A stretch of DNA of 64,000 nucleotides from Bacillota bacterium (GCA_023434855.1 JAEYSJ010000384.1:13502-77501), one strand, 5' to 3'; counted from the first letter of the stretch, positions 1 through 8,241 are shown. Numbers and translations are program-made. Notes: generated by a model not told the origin, from the letters alone.

Positions 1-2
1 AT

Positions 3-155
3 ACCATTTTCCCCAACAATTATTTATTTATACGACCAGGAAAACACTATGCACCTTCAAAAAATTTCAGGAAACTTGCAGATTATATGAATAAGCGGCT
101 TTCATTTCCGGATCGAAATCTTACTTTGACTTTTCCTGATAGTCAAGGCAATTAA
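3..155 (+). CDS. Possible 3' end of a plus-strand gene cut by the window edge
   Basis: From the window edge the third frame stays open for 50 codons up to TAA at 153-155, while the other two plus frames close earlier, by about base 97. The translated end is basic and hydrophilic (it contains PGKHYAPSKNF and ends TFPDSQGN). There is no start codon because the gene would begin outside the window. I do not recognise the family. It would be the only clear plus-strand gene here, converging on the CooT gene at 456. A short open frame can occur by chance, so this is moderate to weak. Confidence 0.4.
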   Translation, partial: TIFPNNYLFIRPGKHYAPSKNFRKLADYMNKRLSFPDRNLTLTFPDSQGN

Positions 156-168
156 CGCCTGATACCTG

Positions 169-372
169 GTGCACATCAATATGAGGCAGCCTGGCGCTTT
201 TAAAACCCATAGACTTGCACCCATAAGGAAAATTCTTATCCCACGTAACATAAAAATATTTACATTTATAACAATTAATCTGTTGTTGCTTCATATGATC
301 ATCCTGATATTATGTATAATAATCTTAGTCCTTATTGGGATTAAATTACTCGCCCAACGGCAAGACTTATAA
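169..372 (+). CDS. Possible small membrane protein (67 aa), doubtful
   Basis: The frame starts with GTG at 169 (ATG alternative at 181), 14 bases after the stop of the preceding partial frame. The C-terminal half is very hydrophobic, with two stretches rich in Ile and Leu around residues 28-60 that could form one or two membrane helices, and a charged tail. There is no convincing ribosome binding site before either start, and AT-rich DNA readily gives such frames. I do not recognise it; it may be spurious. Confidence 0.22.
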   Translation: MHINMRQPGAFKTHRLAPIRKILIPRNIKIFTFITINLLLLHMIILILCIIILVLIGIKLLAQRQDL

Positions 373-455
373 CTTTTGTCATTTCTATGCAACTGCTCCT
401 AAACAGAAAATAAGCCATAAAGAAATGCAAAATTTCCTCATGGCACTTGAGTGAC

Positions 456-653
456 TTAATCCTGTTTTATTCTTTCCAGAATGATCCTGTGATCAATCAA
501 TTGCAATTCTTTAATACGTGCAGCCAAAGTTTTACGCTGGCCAAATATATTTTCCAAATAAATTTCACCGTCTTTTGGTATAACCCTGTCTACTCTTTCA
601 AGAAATAACTCTTCCTTACCATTCTCATACAAATATACATTAGCTTCACACAT
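456..653 (-). CDS. CooT family nickel-binding protein
   Basis: This 65-residue protein matches the CooT family in length and pattern: it begins MCEANVYLYENG and continues with LFLERVDRVIP, EIYLENIFGQ and IDHRIILE. CooT of Rhodospirillum rubrum is a small dimeric protein that binds nickel through Cys2 and helps deliver it to carbon monoxide dehydrogenase; Cys2 is conserved here. The ATG is preceded by GGAGGG, which lies inside the last codons of the DUF3842 gene, so the two are co-transcribed and probably coupled. No CO dehydrogenase gene is in the window, so the client enzyme is unknown. Confidence 0.85.
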   Translation of the reverse strand: MCEANVYLYENGKEELFLERVDRVIPKDGEIYLENIFGQRKTLAARIKELQLIDHRIILERIKQD

Positions 654-659
654 GTTTGA

Positions 660-1073
660 TCATCCCTCCATGTATCTTTCAATTTGCACCAGTAAAGCAT
701 CAACTAAATGTGGCAGCGGTTCGGTCTGCAAACCAATTATGTCAACATTACTTCGATGGATGGGCAACAGTAGTTTCCTAGCTTTGCTGCTGGCAATTAC
801 TTCTGCCATTCTAGGCGTAAGTTCACCTTGCATGGAATTAGCAATAATAATACTCAAAGATCCCACAATCAGATCCACTTCATTTGCGTTATAGGCAATA
901 GCGTTTTCGCCGCTGGCACCCTCATTCGCCCCGGCTTTCAGCATGGCGGCAGTAGCAAGAGCATTGGTACCAAAAGCAAATATTTCAATTTTATCGTGAA
1001 ATGCATTAAGCATTTTTTCGATGATTACTTTGCCCATACCTCCACCTTGCCCGTCGATAACTGCAATCCTCAT
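660..1073 (-). CDS. DUF3842 family protein
   Basis: The protein has 137 residues and begins MRIAVIDGQGGGMGK, a glycine-rich nucleotide-binding-like loop after a first beta strand. This start, followed by an alpha/beta pattern and AFGTNALATAAMLKAGA, is typical of DUF3842, a family of unknown function in anaerobic Firmicutes. ATG is preceded by AAGGGGG at good spacing. It lies directly upstream of the CooT gene and its stop codon overlaps the CooT ribosome binding site. The pairing suggests a role in nickel or CO metabolism, but that is only an inference from context. Confidence 0.8.
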   Translation of the reverse strand: MRIAVIDGQGGGMGKVIIEKMLNAFHDKIEIFAFGTNALATAAMLKAGANEGASGENAIAYNANEVDLIVGSLSIIIANSMQGELTPRMAEVIASSKARKLLLPIHRSNVDIIGLQTEPLPHLVDALLVQIERYMEG

Positions 1074-1180
1074 AAAATCCCCCTTAGAAGTTCAATTACG
1101 AAACAAAACAATAAAAACCATCAAGGTACTTTAACAACCTTCATGGTTAACCATATTCATCAGGTAAATCGTCAATAAAA

Positions 1181-1209
1181 TAAATAGGGTACAGCTTTAA
1201 TTTTGTCAA
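1181..1209 (-). promoter_or_regulatory. Candidate sigma-A promoter for the DUF3842-CooT operon
   Basis: On the minus strand TTGACA (1204-1209) is followed after 17 bases by TATTTA (1181-1186). This leaves a leader of about 100 bases before the DUF3842 start at 1073. The -35 box is perfect and the -10 box fair. Confidence 0.45.
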
Positions 1210-1280
1210 ACTTCAGTCTGACTTATCCATGTAAATCATACCATAAGGCAGTATTTTTGTAAATATACTTGATAACAGGA

Positions 1281-1308
1281 AAGCAGGTAGTTGGCAAACC
1301 ACCTGCTT
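1281..1308 (-). terminator. Hairpin downstream of the HtrA gene
   Basis: A near-perfect inverted repeat AAGCAGGT...ACCTGCTT lies 35 bases past the HtrA stop. The T run is better on the plus strand (TTTTT) than on the minus strand (TTTCC), so it may act in both directions or protect the mRNA end. Confidence 0.55.
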
Positions 1309-1343
1309 TTTATCTCTCTTTATCTTTTCAACCTAACTGGGAA

Positions 1344-2444
1344 CTACTGCTGGCTAGGCATTTCCTCCAGTACCACCGATGTTTTGTGCTGCTGACCGTT
1401 GCGGATGAAAACCACTTCTATATTGGCTCCAATCGCCTTGGCATCGATAGCGGATCGTAGGTCAGCCACACTGTTAGTGTCTGTACCAGCTACCCGTAAA
1501 ATAATGTCCCCTTTAGTTAAGCCAGCCTTGGCTGCCGGACCATTTTTCACCAGCTGCGCGACATATACCCCTTTGTCCAATTCCAAATCGTACCCATAAG
1601 CCGCGGCGCTCTTACTGTCAAGTGCCCCGACACCCAGGTAAGCTCTGGCCACATGTCCCTTATCAATCAATGACTGCAGGATAGGATGAGCGATATTTGT
1701 CGGAATGGCAAAACCAATTCCCTCCACTCCGGGTACGGAAATCTTGGCACTATTTATACCAATTACCACTCCGTCGGCATTGACCAAAGCTCCGCCGGAG
1801 TTGCCGGGGTTAATGGCAGCATCGGTTTGAATAAGCTTGAATTTTCGTTCGCCAATTTCGATAGACCGGTTGAGTGCGCTAATTACGCCAGTAGTCACGC
1901 TGCCCTGGAATTCAAGACCAAGCGGATTACCGATAGCAATAGCCGGCTCCCCTACCACCAGACTGTCGGAATCACCCAATACCGCAGCTGGCAAGTCGGT
2001 TGCATCCACCTTAACCACCGCCAAATCGGTAACCGGATCAGCCCCTAGTACACGGCCATTCAGGACTCGTCCATCTGCCAATGATACACTGATTTCCTGG
2101 GCTCCTTCGACTACATGATTATTCGTTGCAATATAACCGTTGGAATCAAAAATTACACCTGAACCAACGCCTTTATCCACTAACACTTTCCGATTGGAAA
2201 TATCTCTTGCATAGCTTTTATTGGTAATACCTACTACAGCCGGTCCTACAGACTGAGCTGCCCTGACAATGGCAGTATTGCGGTTATCAGAAATCCCTGC
2301 CGGTATCTGTGCCTGAACAGTTGGCGTATGCAACAAATTGGCCGGCCCGGTTGTTAAATTTTTGCCATAACCCATAACCAAGCTTGTGCCAACAACTGCA
2401 ACAAAAGCGGTGACCAAACAATAGGTTATTATTTTCTTATACAT
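1344..2444 (-). CDS. HtrA/DegP-like trypsin-fold serine protease (S1C)
   Basis: This is a membrane-anchored envelope protease and chaperone that degrades misfolded proteins. The 366-residue product has an N-terminal hydrophobic segment (about residues 5-25), a protease domain with the triad His110 (TNNHVVEG), Asp140 (DPVTDLAVVK) and Ser216 (NPGNSGGAL), and one C-terminal PDZ domain (about 270-360). The start is placed at MYKKII because GGAGG sits 8 bases before this ATG; an upstream in-frame ATG at 2492 has no such site. It stands as a single gene between DUF3842 and tRNA-Ala. It resembles YyxA/HtrC-type proteins, but I cannot assign the paralogue. Confidence 0.92.
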   Translation of the reverse strand: MYKKIITYCLVTAFVAVVGTSLVMGYGKNLTTGPANLLHTPTVQAQIPAGISDNRNTAIVRAAQSVGPAVVGITNKSYARDISNRKVLVDKGVGSGVIFDSNGYIATNNHVVEGAQEISVSLADGRVLNGRVLGADPVTDLAVVKVDATDLPAAVLGDSDSLVVGEPAIAIGNPLGLEFQGSVTTGVISALNRSIEIGERKFKLIQTDAAINPGNSGGALVNADGVVIGINSAKISVPGVEGIGFAIPTNIAHPILQSLIDKGHVARAYLGVGALDSKSAAAYGYDLELDKGVYVAQLVKNGPAAKAGLTKGDIILRVAGTDTNSVADLRSAIDAKAIGANIEVVFIRNGQQHKTSVVLEEMPSQQ

Positions 2445-2566
2445 TTTCTCATCCTCCATGAAGTTTCTTCCAATACAATACCAAAAAATCATGACAATTT
2501 TATGACATTACCTGTTTATATTTTTAGATTAATCTTGTTACGCTTGCTATATCCATTTTTCCTGTT

Positions 2567-2612
2567 GCAACAGGGGATGAGATGAGATAGAAGAACCGTC
2601 CCCATGTCTCAT
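2567..2612 (-). repeat. REP-like sequence with GGGACGGTTC core
   Basis: Read on the minus strand this stretch is bounded by GAGAC and ATCTC and contains GGGGACGGTTCTTCT. A related copy lies at 62279-62308 in the opposite orientation. Sequences with this core commonly flank or derive from IS200-like (Y1) elements in Firmicutes; no transposase is present here. Confidence 0.5.
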
Positions 2613-2626
2613 ATTTACGGCAAAAA

Positions 2627-2652
2627 AAGGATTTGCATATTGGCAAACCCTT
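2627..2652 (-). terminator. Terminator of tRNA-Ala
   Basis: On the minus strand AAGGGTTTGC and GCAAATCCTT pair around a six-base loop and are followed by seven T. It lies 9 bases beyond the CCA end of the tRNA gene. Confidence 0.75.
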
Positions 2653-2660
2653 GGAATTTC

Positions 2661-2736
2661 TGGTGGAGATAAGCGGGATCGAACCGCTGGCCTCTTGAAT
2701 GCCATTCAAGCGCTCTCCCAGCTGAGCTATACCCCC
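2661..2736 (-). tRNA. tRNA-Ala (GGC)
   Basis: The minus strand folds into a full cloverleaf of 76 bases with encoded CCA. The acceptor stem GGGGGTA pairs with TATCTCC, the D arm has AGCTCAGCTGGGAGAGC, the anticodon loop is ATGGCAT inside a CTTGA/TCAAG stem, and the T loop is TTCGATC. The anticodon GGC reads GCC and GCU alanine codons. Confidence 0.97.
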
Positions 2737-2828
2737 ACGTTATTATCTTGCTGACATTAGCTATTATAACGTATGTAGCGATATGATGTCAACAGTCTTT
2801 CTTTACTATTCCTGCCGGGAAATATTAA

Positions 2829-3740
2829 CTAAAGAATCTTTTTATCAATTAGTTCTATGAGCTGGCCAATTTCCGGCTTGGATATTTGACCATCAGCTCC
2901 GATTACTAACCCTTTTTGCCGCATTTCCTCGTTAATCAATGAAGAGAAAATAATTGTAGGAAGAATCTGCAAATGACGGTCTGCTTTAATTCTCTTTATC
3001 AGATGATGTCCGTCCATTTGCGGCATTTCAATATCTGTAATGACCAATTGCACCTTATTTTCAACAGGGGTCCCGTCGCTGATCAAAGCTTGCAATCCTT
3101 CCCAGGCTTCCTTCCCATTATTATATGCTTTGACATTTGCGTACCCGGAACTTTGCAGGGTATTTACCAAAAGTTCTCTTAACATAATTGAGTCTTCGGC
3201 AATTAATATGGTTTTGCTGTGTCGCATTTGGTCTAAATCGGGAGTACTCTGGGAAATTGAAGTCAGTTTTAGATTCATATCTGGGTTAATATCTGCCACT
3301 ATTTTTTCAAAATCCAACAGGACAATTATCTTTTCGTCCATCTTAATGATACCGACAACCATATCCGAATTAGTAATGCTGGGCGGTGGTTCCATCGCGG
3401 TCCAGGAAATCCTGTGGATGCGGGATACTTCATTTACCAAAAAACCCACATAAAAATTGTTTAGCTCGCTGACAATAATGTTTTGTCCGGCGGAATCCTG
3501 CTGACAGTCCAATACGCGTGGCAAATTTACCAGCGGCATAACCCGCCCCCTCAAGGTAAATACACCATCCACATAAGGATGGGAATGCGGCATTTTAGTA
3601 ACAGTGACAGGGTTTATCACTTCTCTTACTTTCGCTACATTAATTCCATAATGTACCTTACCGACCGTGAATTCAATAATTTCAAATTCATTGGTACCTG
3701 TCTCAAGTAATATACCTTTTTGGGAAAATCCTTCATTCAT
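2829..3740 (-). CDS. cheV: Chemotaxis coupling protein CheV (CheW-receiver fusion)
   Basis: CheV links chemoreceptors to the CheA kinase and takes part in adaptation. The 303-residue protein has a CheW-like domain (about 18-155) and a C-terminal response-regulator receiver domain (about 177-300) with acidic Glu182/Asp183, phospho-acceptor Asp236 (VITDIEMPQMDG), Ser266 and Lys288. I start it at MNEGFSQ because AGGGGG lies 7 bases upstream; an earlier in-frame start at 3785 lacks a site. No other chemotaxis gene is nearby, so it is an isolated copy downstream of cvfB. Confidence 0.93.
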   Translation of the reverse strand: MNEGFSQKGILLETGTNEFEIIEFTVGKVHYGINVAKVREVINPVTVTKMPHSHPYVDGVFTLRGRVMPLVNLPRVLDCQQDSAGQNIIVSELNNFYVGFLVNEVSRIHRISWTAMEPPPSITNSDMVVGIIKMDEKIIVLLDFEKIVADINPDMNLKLTSISQSTPDLDQMRHSKTILIAEDSIMLRELLVNTLQSSGYANVKAYNNGKEAWEGLQALISDGTPVENKVQLVITDIEMPQMDGHHLIKRIKADRHLQILPTIIFSSLINEEMRQKGLVIGADGQISKPEIGQLIELIDKKIL

Positions 3741-3965
3741 ATAAACGCCCCCTGCCGTATTATTTGGCTGCCAAGCATGTAGCACAATTCTTTTAAATAA
3801 AGCTATATTCGCCCTCAGCAGGCTAAGGTTGGCTAACTATCCTATTGCATATACTAATTAATCTAATTTGACAAAGGCAATGGAAATTCCTGCATTAATC
3901 ACCTTATTTCGACAAAAATATAGTAGAAATAATTTGTCACTCGAAAATTGTAGCTTTAACGGCTT

Positions 3966-4826
3966 TTAGCGAAGATATGTCCATCCTTCCCGCTGCTCTA
4001 TCAACCCTAATTTCATCAATTTGCCTATCGCTCTTTTAAATGCAGCTTTACTAATATTGAACTTTTCCTTAATAATTTCCGGCGCCGTATCATCGGTATA
4101 GGGCATTTTTCCGGCACGAGAACGAAGAAACTCAAGTATTTCATCGGCATCAGCATCAATGGCATCTTCCTTAAGCGGACGCATCGATACATTAATACGT
4201 CCATCATCCCGCACAAAAGTTATGCGGACAGTGATCTCTTCACCTACTTTGGGACGTGATACCATTTCGTCATTATGTAAAAAAGCAATATAACGTTCTT
4301 TGGTAAACAGGAACGCTCCCTCTTCACTATAATTATATACTGAACCGGTTACCATATCGCCGGCTTTAGCCTCCGCAGCCGGTTTAGCTGCCCGCCTTAG
4401 TTCATCTTCGACTTCCATAGTCACAGCCTGCCGCCCGGATTTGTCGCGATATAACTTAACCCATACCTTATCCCCTTTGCGTACCTTGCCGCGCATCCCG
4501 GCAAAAGGCATGAATATACCCCTTTCACCGCCTATGTCCACAAAAGCCCCATCTTTTGAAGTATTAACTACAGTAACCCGGGCAACCTGTCCTTCCTTCA
4601 TTTGCGGCAAACGCATACTGGCTGCCAGCCGTCCCTTCGGATCAACATACAGATTAACTTTTACTTCATCGCCAACTGCCACTTCGTGCGTCTGTTGTGC
4701 TTTATGCAGCAGAATATCATCAGATGTATTCCCTGTACCGGCATCCAAAAAAGCCCCTAGTTCATTTACCCTGGCCACTTTGAGAGTTTCAATGCCGCCA
4801 GGCTTTAATTTCGCATTATTATTCAT
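3966..4826 (-). CDS. CvfB-like S1 RNA-binding protein
   Basis: About 286 residues with three S1-type beta-barrel repeats (roughly 8-65, 68-130 and 148-210) and a C-terminal winged-helix domain (about 215-286, NISKAAFKRAIGKLMK). This is the architecture of CvfB/YitL, RNA-binding proteins linked to virulence gene expression in Staphylococcus and to polyribosomes elsewhere. The start is the ATG at 4826, preceded by TTAGGTGA that overlaps the rsfS stop; a GTG at 4835 is the alternative. It is the last gene of the rsfS unit. Confidence 0.88.
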   Translation of the reverse strand: MNNNAKLKPGGIETLKVARVNELGAFLDAGTGNTSDDILLHKAQQTHEVAVGDEVKVNLYVDPKGRLAASMRLPQMKEGQVARVTVVNTSKDGAFVDIGGERGIFMPFAGMRGKVRKGDKVWVKLYRDKSGRQAVTMEVEDELRRAAKPAAEAKAGDMVTGSVYNYSEEGAFLFTKERYIAFLHNDEMVSRPKVGEEITVRITFVRDDGRINVSMRPLKEDAIDADADEILEFLRSRAGKMPYTDDTAPEIIKEKFNISKAAFKRAIGKLMKLGLIEQREGWTYLR

Positions 4827-4835
4827 CAAAATCAC

Positions 4836-5186
4836 CTAATCGATATACATATGGGATTTAGCATCGCCCCACAATCGTTCCAGGTTATAAAAGTTTCTAT
4901 CCTCTTCCACAAAGATGTGAACTACACATGTCCCGTAGTCGAGTAAAATCCACCTTCCCTCACGGTAGCCTTCTTTGTGCAACAATTTAATACCGGACTC
5001 CTCAAGCTTCTCCTCTATATTGTCAGCGATTGCCTGTACTTGAGTAGTAGAGTTGGCACTACAAATAATGAAATAGTCAGTAACCATTGAAATATTCTGC
5101 ATATCGAGAATAGTAATATCTTTGGCTTTTTTATCACTGGCCGCCTTGGCAATCATTTCAGGCATATCAATCGTAATTTCGGTCAT
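4836..5186 (-). CDS. rsfS: Ribosome silencing factor RsfS
   Basis: RsfS binds protein L14 on the large ribosomal subunit and blocks subunit joining when nutrients are short. The 116-residue product shows the family features DITILDMQNIS, DYFIICSANSTTQVQAIADN and the C-terminal WILLDYGTCVVHIF with a terminal FYNLERLWGDA. The ATG follows GGGAGGTACAGC. It sits downstream of yqeK and the LCP gene, as in many Firmicutes (yqeK-yqeL), and upstream of cvfB. Confidence 0.95.
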   Translation of the reverse strand: MTEITIDMPEMIAKAASDKKAKDITILDMQNISMVTDYFIICSANSTTQVQAIADNIEEKLEESGIKLLHKEGYREGRWILLDYGTCVVHIFVEEDRNFYNLERLWGDAKSHMYID

Positions 5187-5289
5187 GCTGTACCTCCCGG
5201 AAATATAAATTAACCTATTTTAGTTATTTTCATTACAGGAATATTCTATTCTTGCAAAACATCAAGTTTCCTGCAAAAAAAATAAGAAA

Positions 5290-5325
5290 ACCGCTAACGC
5301 GGCCTTTTGGTGTCATTACGAACGC
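5290..5325 (-). repeat. Truncated copy of the GTCATTGCGA repeat with a small hairpin
   Basis: The hairpin CCGCTAACGCGG is followed by GGTGTCATTACGAACGCA. The same hairpin-plus-repeat junction occurs at 63550-63585 in a much longer copy, so this looks like the decayed end of that dispersed element. On the minus strand the hairpin precedes a T-rich run and could also help terminate transcription. Confidence 0.5.
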
Positions 5326-5346
5326 AATTTCTTATATTTAGAAAAA

Positions 5347-5370
5347 GCCTGTAGTGCAATCACTACAGGC
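5347..5370 (-). terminator. Terminator of the LCP gene
   Basis: GCCTGTAGTG and CACTACAGGC form a perfect 10-bp stem with a 4-base loop, followed on the minus strand by TTTTTC. It begins 7 bases after the LCP stop codon. Confidence 0.85.
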
Positions 5371-5376
5371 TCTACA

Positions 5377-6351
5377 TCAATTGCTCCGGGTAGTATCGTT
5401 AAAAACCCCGCTCATTTTAGCATTATCTGTCGCAAATATTCTTTCAACCATTAGCCTTGTCTGTTCCTTATCCGGAACCCAGTAACTCAAACCATCAATG
5501 GTTGCAAAAGTACCGGGCACCATTTCAGCTTGCAGTCCGCTGGCACGGAAGGTTTTTAAAGTATTAGCCAGTTTTACCATAGTAAGCAAACTCATATCCG
5601 TTTGTACGTATTTATTAATCGTGCTCGCCAAAGCCGGCAGTTTTATGATGGTGCCTGCCTGTAACATTTCACTGCTAAGCGCTTTTAAAAAACGTTGCTG
5701 ACGTTGAACCCGGCCAATATCACCAAGTTCATCGTGACGGTATCGTACATATTCACCTGCTTTTTCCCCATCCAAATGCTGATATCCTTTGTTAAGGTGA
5801 ATACTTAGATTAGCATAGGGATCTTCATAGTTCATATCATTCTCAACATATAAATCTACCCCACCGAGAATATCAACAACTTTTATAAATGCCTGCCACT
5901 CAATTACTACATAATAGTTGATAGGAATATGCAATAATTCCTCAACTGTACGCTCAGATAAATCGGAACCGCCATACGCATAGGCATGAGTAATTTTATC
6001 ATACCCCTTGCGCCCGGGAATGCTGACTTTGGTATCACGGGGAATTGATAACAGATTGATACTACTGTCTTCAGGATTAATACTTGCCACCATCATCGTA
6101 TCAGACCGCTGTGGCGCGCCCGGAACCTCGTTGTCACCGTCATCTAAACCAAGCAATAGTATATTAATTCGTTTGTTTAAAACATCTGAGTGTTTATTTG
6201 CCGTTGTTTTTGCAGTTGTTGAAATACTTCCGTTTAACGCGCTTGTAATAGCATATACCGCCCCCCAGACCAATGAGGTTACAGCCGCAAGCAGGATAGC
6301 AACAACAATGAATACCCTTGCCCAACGGATTCTGCGACGCGTAGAAGCCAT
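5377..6351 (-). CDS. LytR-CpsA-Psr (LCP) family cell-wall ligase
   Basis: LCP enzymes move undecaprenyl-linked glycopolymers onto peptidoglycan at the outer face of the membrane. The 324-residue protein has a short basic cytoplasmic N-terminus, a membrane helix (about 12-36) and the LCP catalytic domain with NILLLGLDDGD, RSDTMMVASI, LLSIPRDTKV and the arginine-rich YVRYRHDELGDIGRVQRQQR. The ATG has AAGGAGGCGGTTTAT upstream. It lies between yqeK and rsfS, a common Firmicutes arrangement. The substrate cannot be told from the sequence. Confidence 0.92.
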   Translation of the reverse strand: MASTRRRIRWARVFIVVAILLAAVTSLVWGAVYAITSALNGSISTTAKTTANKHSDVLNKRINILLLGLDDGDNEVPGAPQRSDTMMVASINPEDSSINLLSIPRDTKVSIPGRKGYDKITHAYAYGGSDLSERTVEELLHIPINYYVVIEWQAFIKVVDILGGVDLYVENDMNYEDPYANLSIHLNKGYQHLDGEKAGEYVRYRHDELGDIGRVQRQQRFLKALSSEMLQAGTIIKLPALASTINKYVQTDMSLLTMVKLANTLKTFRASGLQAEMVPGTFATIDGLSYWVPDKEQTRLMVERIFATDNAKMSGVFNDTTRSN

Positions 6352-6373
6352 ATAAACCGCCTCCTTCCTAAAA

Positions 6374-6396
6374 ACATAAGAAAAGAATTCTTATGT
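6374..6396 (-). terminator. Hairpin after yqeK
   Basis: ACATAAGAA and TTCTTATGT form a stem followed on the minus strand by TTTTA. It lies in the yqeK-LCP gap and is AT-rich, so it is probably a weak or partial terminator. Confidence 0.45.
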
Positions 6397-6444
6397 CGCA
6401 AAAAGCGCTTAACTATCCCCGAAGTAACATATATAAAATATTTT

Positions 6445-7023
6445 CTATCTGTCAATTGCCTGCATTTTTATTAATAAACTATTGCGTCCGGCAACTGTGG
6501 CCGGATGAATTAAACCGCCTTCCCCGACGATATATCGTAAGGTCTGATCATAAGCGGCCAGTAAAGCTGCTTCTAAATCTTTTTCAGCTAATAGCCGCAG
6601 CTTGTCTACCCCAGGACAAGAACGTCCCGGTTCAATAAAATCGGCCAGATAGATAATTTTATCAAGCAACGTCATCTCCGGTCCACCTACTGTATGCGAA
6701 ACAATAGCCCGGCAAATTTCAATATCATCTATTCCATATTCCACACGGGCCACTTCAGCTCCTAAAGGTGCATGCAATAAAACAGGTTCTTGACGTTCTA
6801 CATCATCAACCACTATACCAAAGGCTTCAGCCCTTTGCAATAGGGTATTCCTGGGGATCTCCCGCGCACAATCATGCAAAATGCCTGCTGTTTGCGCTTT
6901 GTTCGTATCAGCGCCGAACCTTTCGGCCAAGATCACGGCAGTTTCGCTTACCCCCATAGAATGTTTATATCTTTTCGCCGATAAACGTTGGGCCAACTTT
7001 TTTGTAATAGTTTCATAATCCAT
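6445..7023 (-). CDS. yqeK: YqeK-type HD-domain Ap4A hydrolase
   Basis: YqeK proteins are symmetrical diadenosine tetraphosphatases that split Ap4A into two ADP with an iron-bound HD domain. In the 192-residue product the metal and catalytic residues are visible as His21, His50-Asp51 (GILHDCAREIP), His84 (LLHAPLGAEVA), His110 and Asp127 (YLADFIEPGR). ATG is preceded by GGGTGATTTAG. It is placed downstream of nadD and the RRM gene and upstream of the LCP gene and rsfS, the usual order nadD-yqeK-rsfS. Confidence 0.93.
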   Translation of the reverse strand: MDYETITKKLAQRLSAKRYKHSMGVSETAVILAERFGADTNKAQTAGILHDCAREIPRNTLLQRAEAFGIVVDDVERQEPVLLHAPLGAEVARVEYGIDDIEICRAIVSHTVGGPEMTLLDKIIYLADFIEPGRSCPGVDKLRLLAEKDLEAALLAAYDQTLRYIVGEGGLIHPATVAGRNSLLIKMQAIDR

Positions 7024-7086
7024 CTAAATCACCCGTGTGATAAAATTCGCTAATACTTCCCTAAATCCTTCTTAAAAAAAACAAAA

Positions 7087-7106
7087 GCCTCCTTTATTTA
7101 GGAGGC
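7087..7106 (-). terminator. Terminator of the RRM gene
   Basis: GCCTCCT and AGGAGGC pair around a short AT loop and are followed on the minus strand by TTTTGTTTTTTTT. It starts 35 bases after the stop codon of the RRM gene. Confidence 0.85.
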
Positions 7107-7140
7107 ATTTTACGCCAAGAATTGCCGTATAATTGCGTTA

Positions 7141-7392
7141 TTAGCCCTGGCGAGGCTTTGCTTCATTGACTACAATCTGACGTCCGCCAAAATCACTGCC
7201 ATTCATAGAAGAAATCATCTTGTCGGCATCATCATCTTCTACTTCAACGAAACCAAAGCCTCTTGAACGGCCTGTTTCTTTATCGGTAATAATTCTGCTT
7301 GAAATCACCGTACCATGTGCGCGGAAAGCATCAGCCAAGCTGGTATCGGTAGTGGACCATGGTAGATTGCCCACATAGAGAGTTTTTGCCAT
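7141..7392 (-). CDS. Single-RRM RNA-binding protein
   Basis: The 83-residue protein is one RNA recognition motif: RNP2 is LYVGNL (5-10) and RNP1 is RGFGFVEV (44-51), with aromatic residues in the RNA-contacting positions. Such proteins resemble the cold-inducible Rbp proteins of cyanobacteria and probably bind single-stranded RNA. The start MAKTLYVG follows GAGAGGTGATTTCCCCG; a longer frame from 7512 has no good site. It sits between nadD and yqeK and has its own strong terminator. The RNA targets are unknown. Confidence 0.92.
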   Translation of the reverse strand: MAKTLYVGNLPWSTTDTSLADAFRAHGTVISSRIITDKETGRSRGFGFVEVEDDDADKMISSMNGSDFGGRQIVVNEAKPRQG

Positions 7393-7523
7393 CGGGGAAA
7401 TCACCTCTCTTTCCATGAATTCTAAATATGCTGCATTAACATTATTTGCGTATTGATGGTATTTCATGCCTGCCTTTATTTGGATAGCAAGAGGCTGCCG
7501 CAAATGGCCCATCTGCCAGTTTT

Positions 7524-8141
7524 TTAACCACTGTACAATCCTTCTTTTAAAATATAGCTTTCCACGCTTTCCGGAACAATGTATTTTATCGAACGCCCAT
7601 TTTTTACACGCTCCCTGATATCGGTAGATGATATCTCAAGCGCAGGAGCTGCCAGGCGGTGAATCGCTGTGCGTCCTTTATTGCCAAACAGTTTGATTAC
7701 AGCATCAAGTGTGCTTATACAGCCGGGACGGGTTACTGAGATAAAATGGCATAGTTCAAGTAAACGGTCAATATCTTTCCAGGTAGTTAAATCCTGTACA
7801 GCATCGGTGCCGGTAATAAAGTAAAAATCAGTTTGTACACCATATAGTTCAATTAATTCCACTACTGTGTCGATAGTATAGGAAGGACCCGGCCTCTCCA
7901 TTTCAATTGACGAAACATAAAAATGGGGATTAGAGTATGTAGCCATAACAGTCATAATATAACGATGCATCGATGGAGTAACCAGCGAATCTTGCTTATG
8001 CGGAGGATTGGCGGCAGGTATAAATAAGACCTTATCCAGGCCATATTCAATTCGTACTGCTTCAGCGATTACCAGGTGGCCGATATGAATAGGGTCAAAC
8101 GTTCCACCCATTATGCCAACCTTGCGTTTGGTGTCTAACAT
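7524..8141 (-). CDS. nadD: Nicotinate mononucleotide adenylyltransferase NadD
   Basis: NadD makes nicotinic acid adenine dinucleotide from NaMN and ATP in NAD synthesis. The 205-residue protein has the nucleotidyltransferase signature GGTFDPIHIGH at 12-22, the TDFYFITGTDA region and a C-terminal ISSTDIRERV motif. ATG is preceded by GGGGAGAG. It lies in the familiar obg-yhbY-proB-nadD-yqeK-rsfS neighbourhood. Confidence 0.96.
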   Translation of the reverse strand: MLDTKRKVGIMGGTFDPIHIGHLVIAEAVRIEYGLDKVLFIPAANPPHKQDSLVTPSMHRYIMTVMATYSNPHFYVSSIEMERPGPSYTIDTVVELIELYGVQTDFYFITGTDAVQDLTTWKDIDRLLELCHFISVTRPGCISTLDAVIKLFGNKGRTAIHRLAAPALEISSTDIRERVKNGRSIKYIVPESVESYILKEGLYSG

Positions 8142-8241
8142 TAAGGCACTCTCCCCATATATGACATTTTTGCAAATAATAATATATCAAGCTGCTCATC
8201 AAGTATATTACTAAACAGGCAATATGGCAAAATTACCGTCC

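Noticed and set aside
828..1178. Plus-strand frame of 116 residues opposite DUF3842
   Set aside because: It is antisense to a well-supported gene and has no start site or recognisable sequence.
2524..2709. Minus-strand frame of 61 residues
   Set aside because: It covers part of tRNA-Ala, its terminator and a REP-like sequence.
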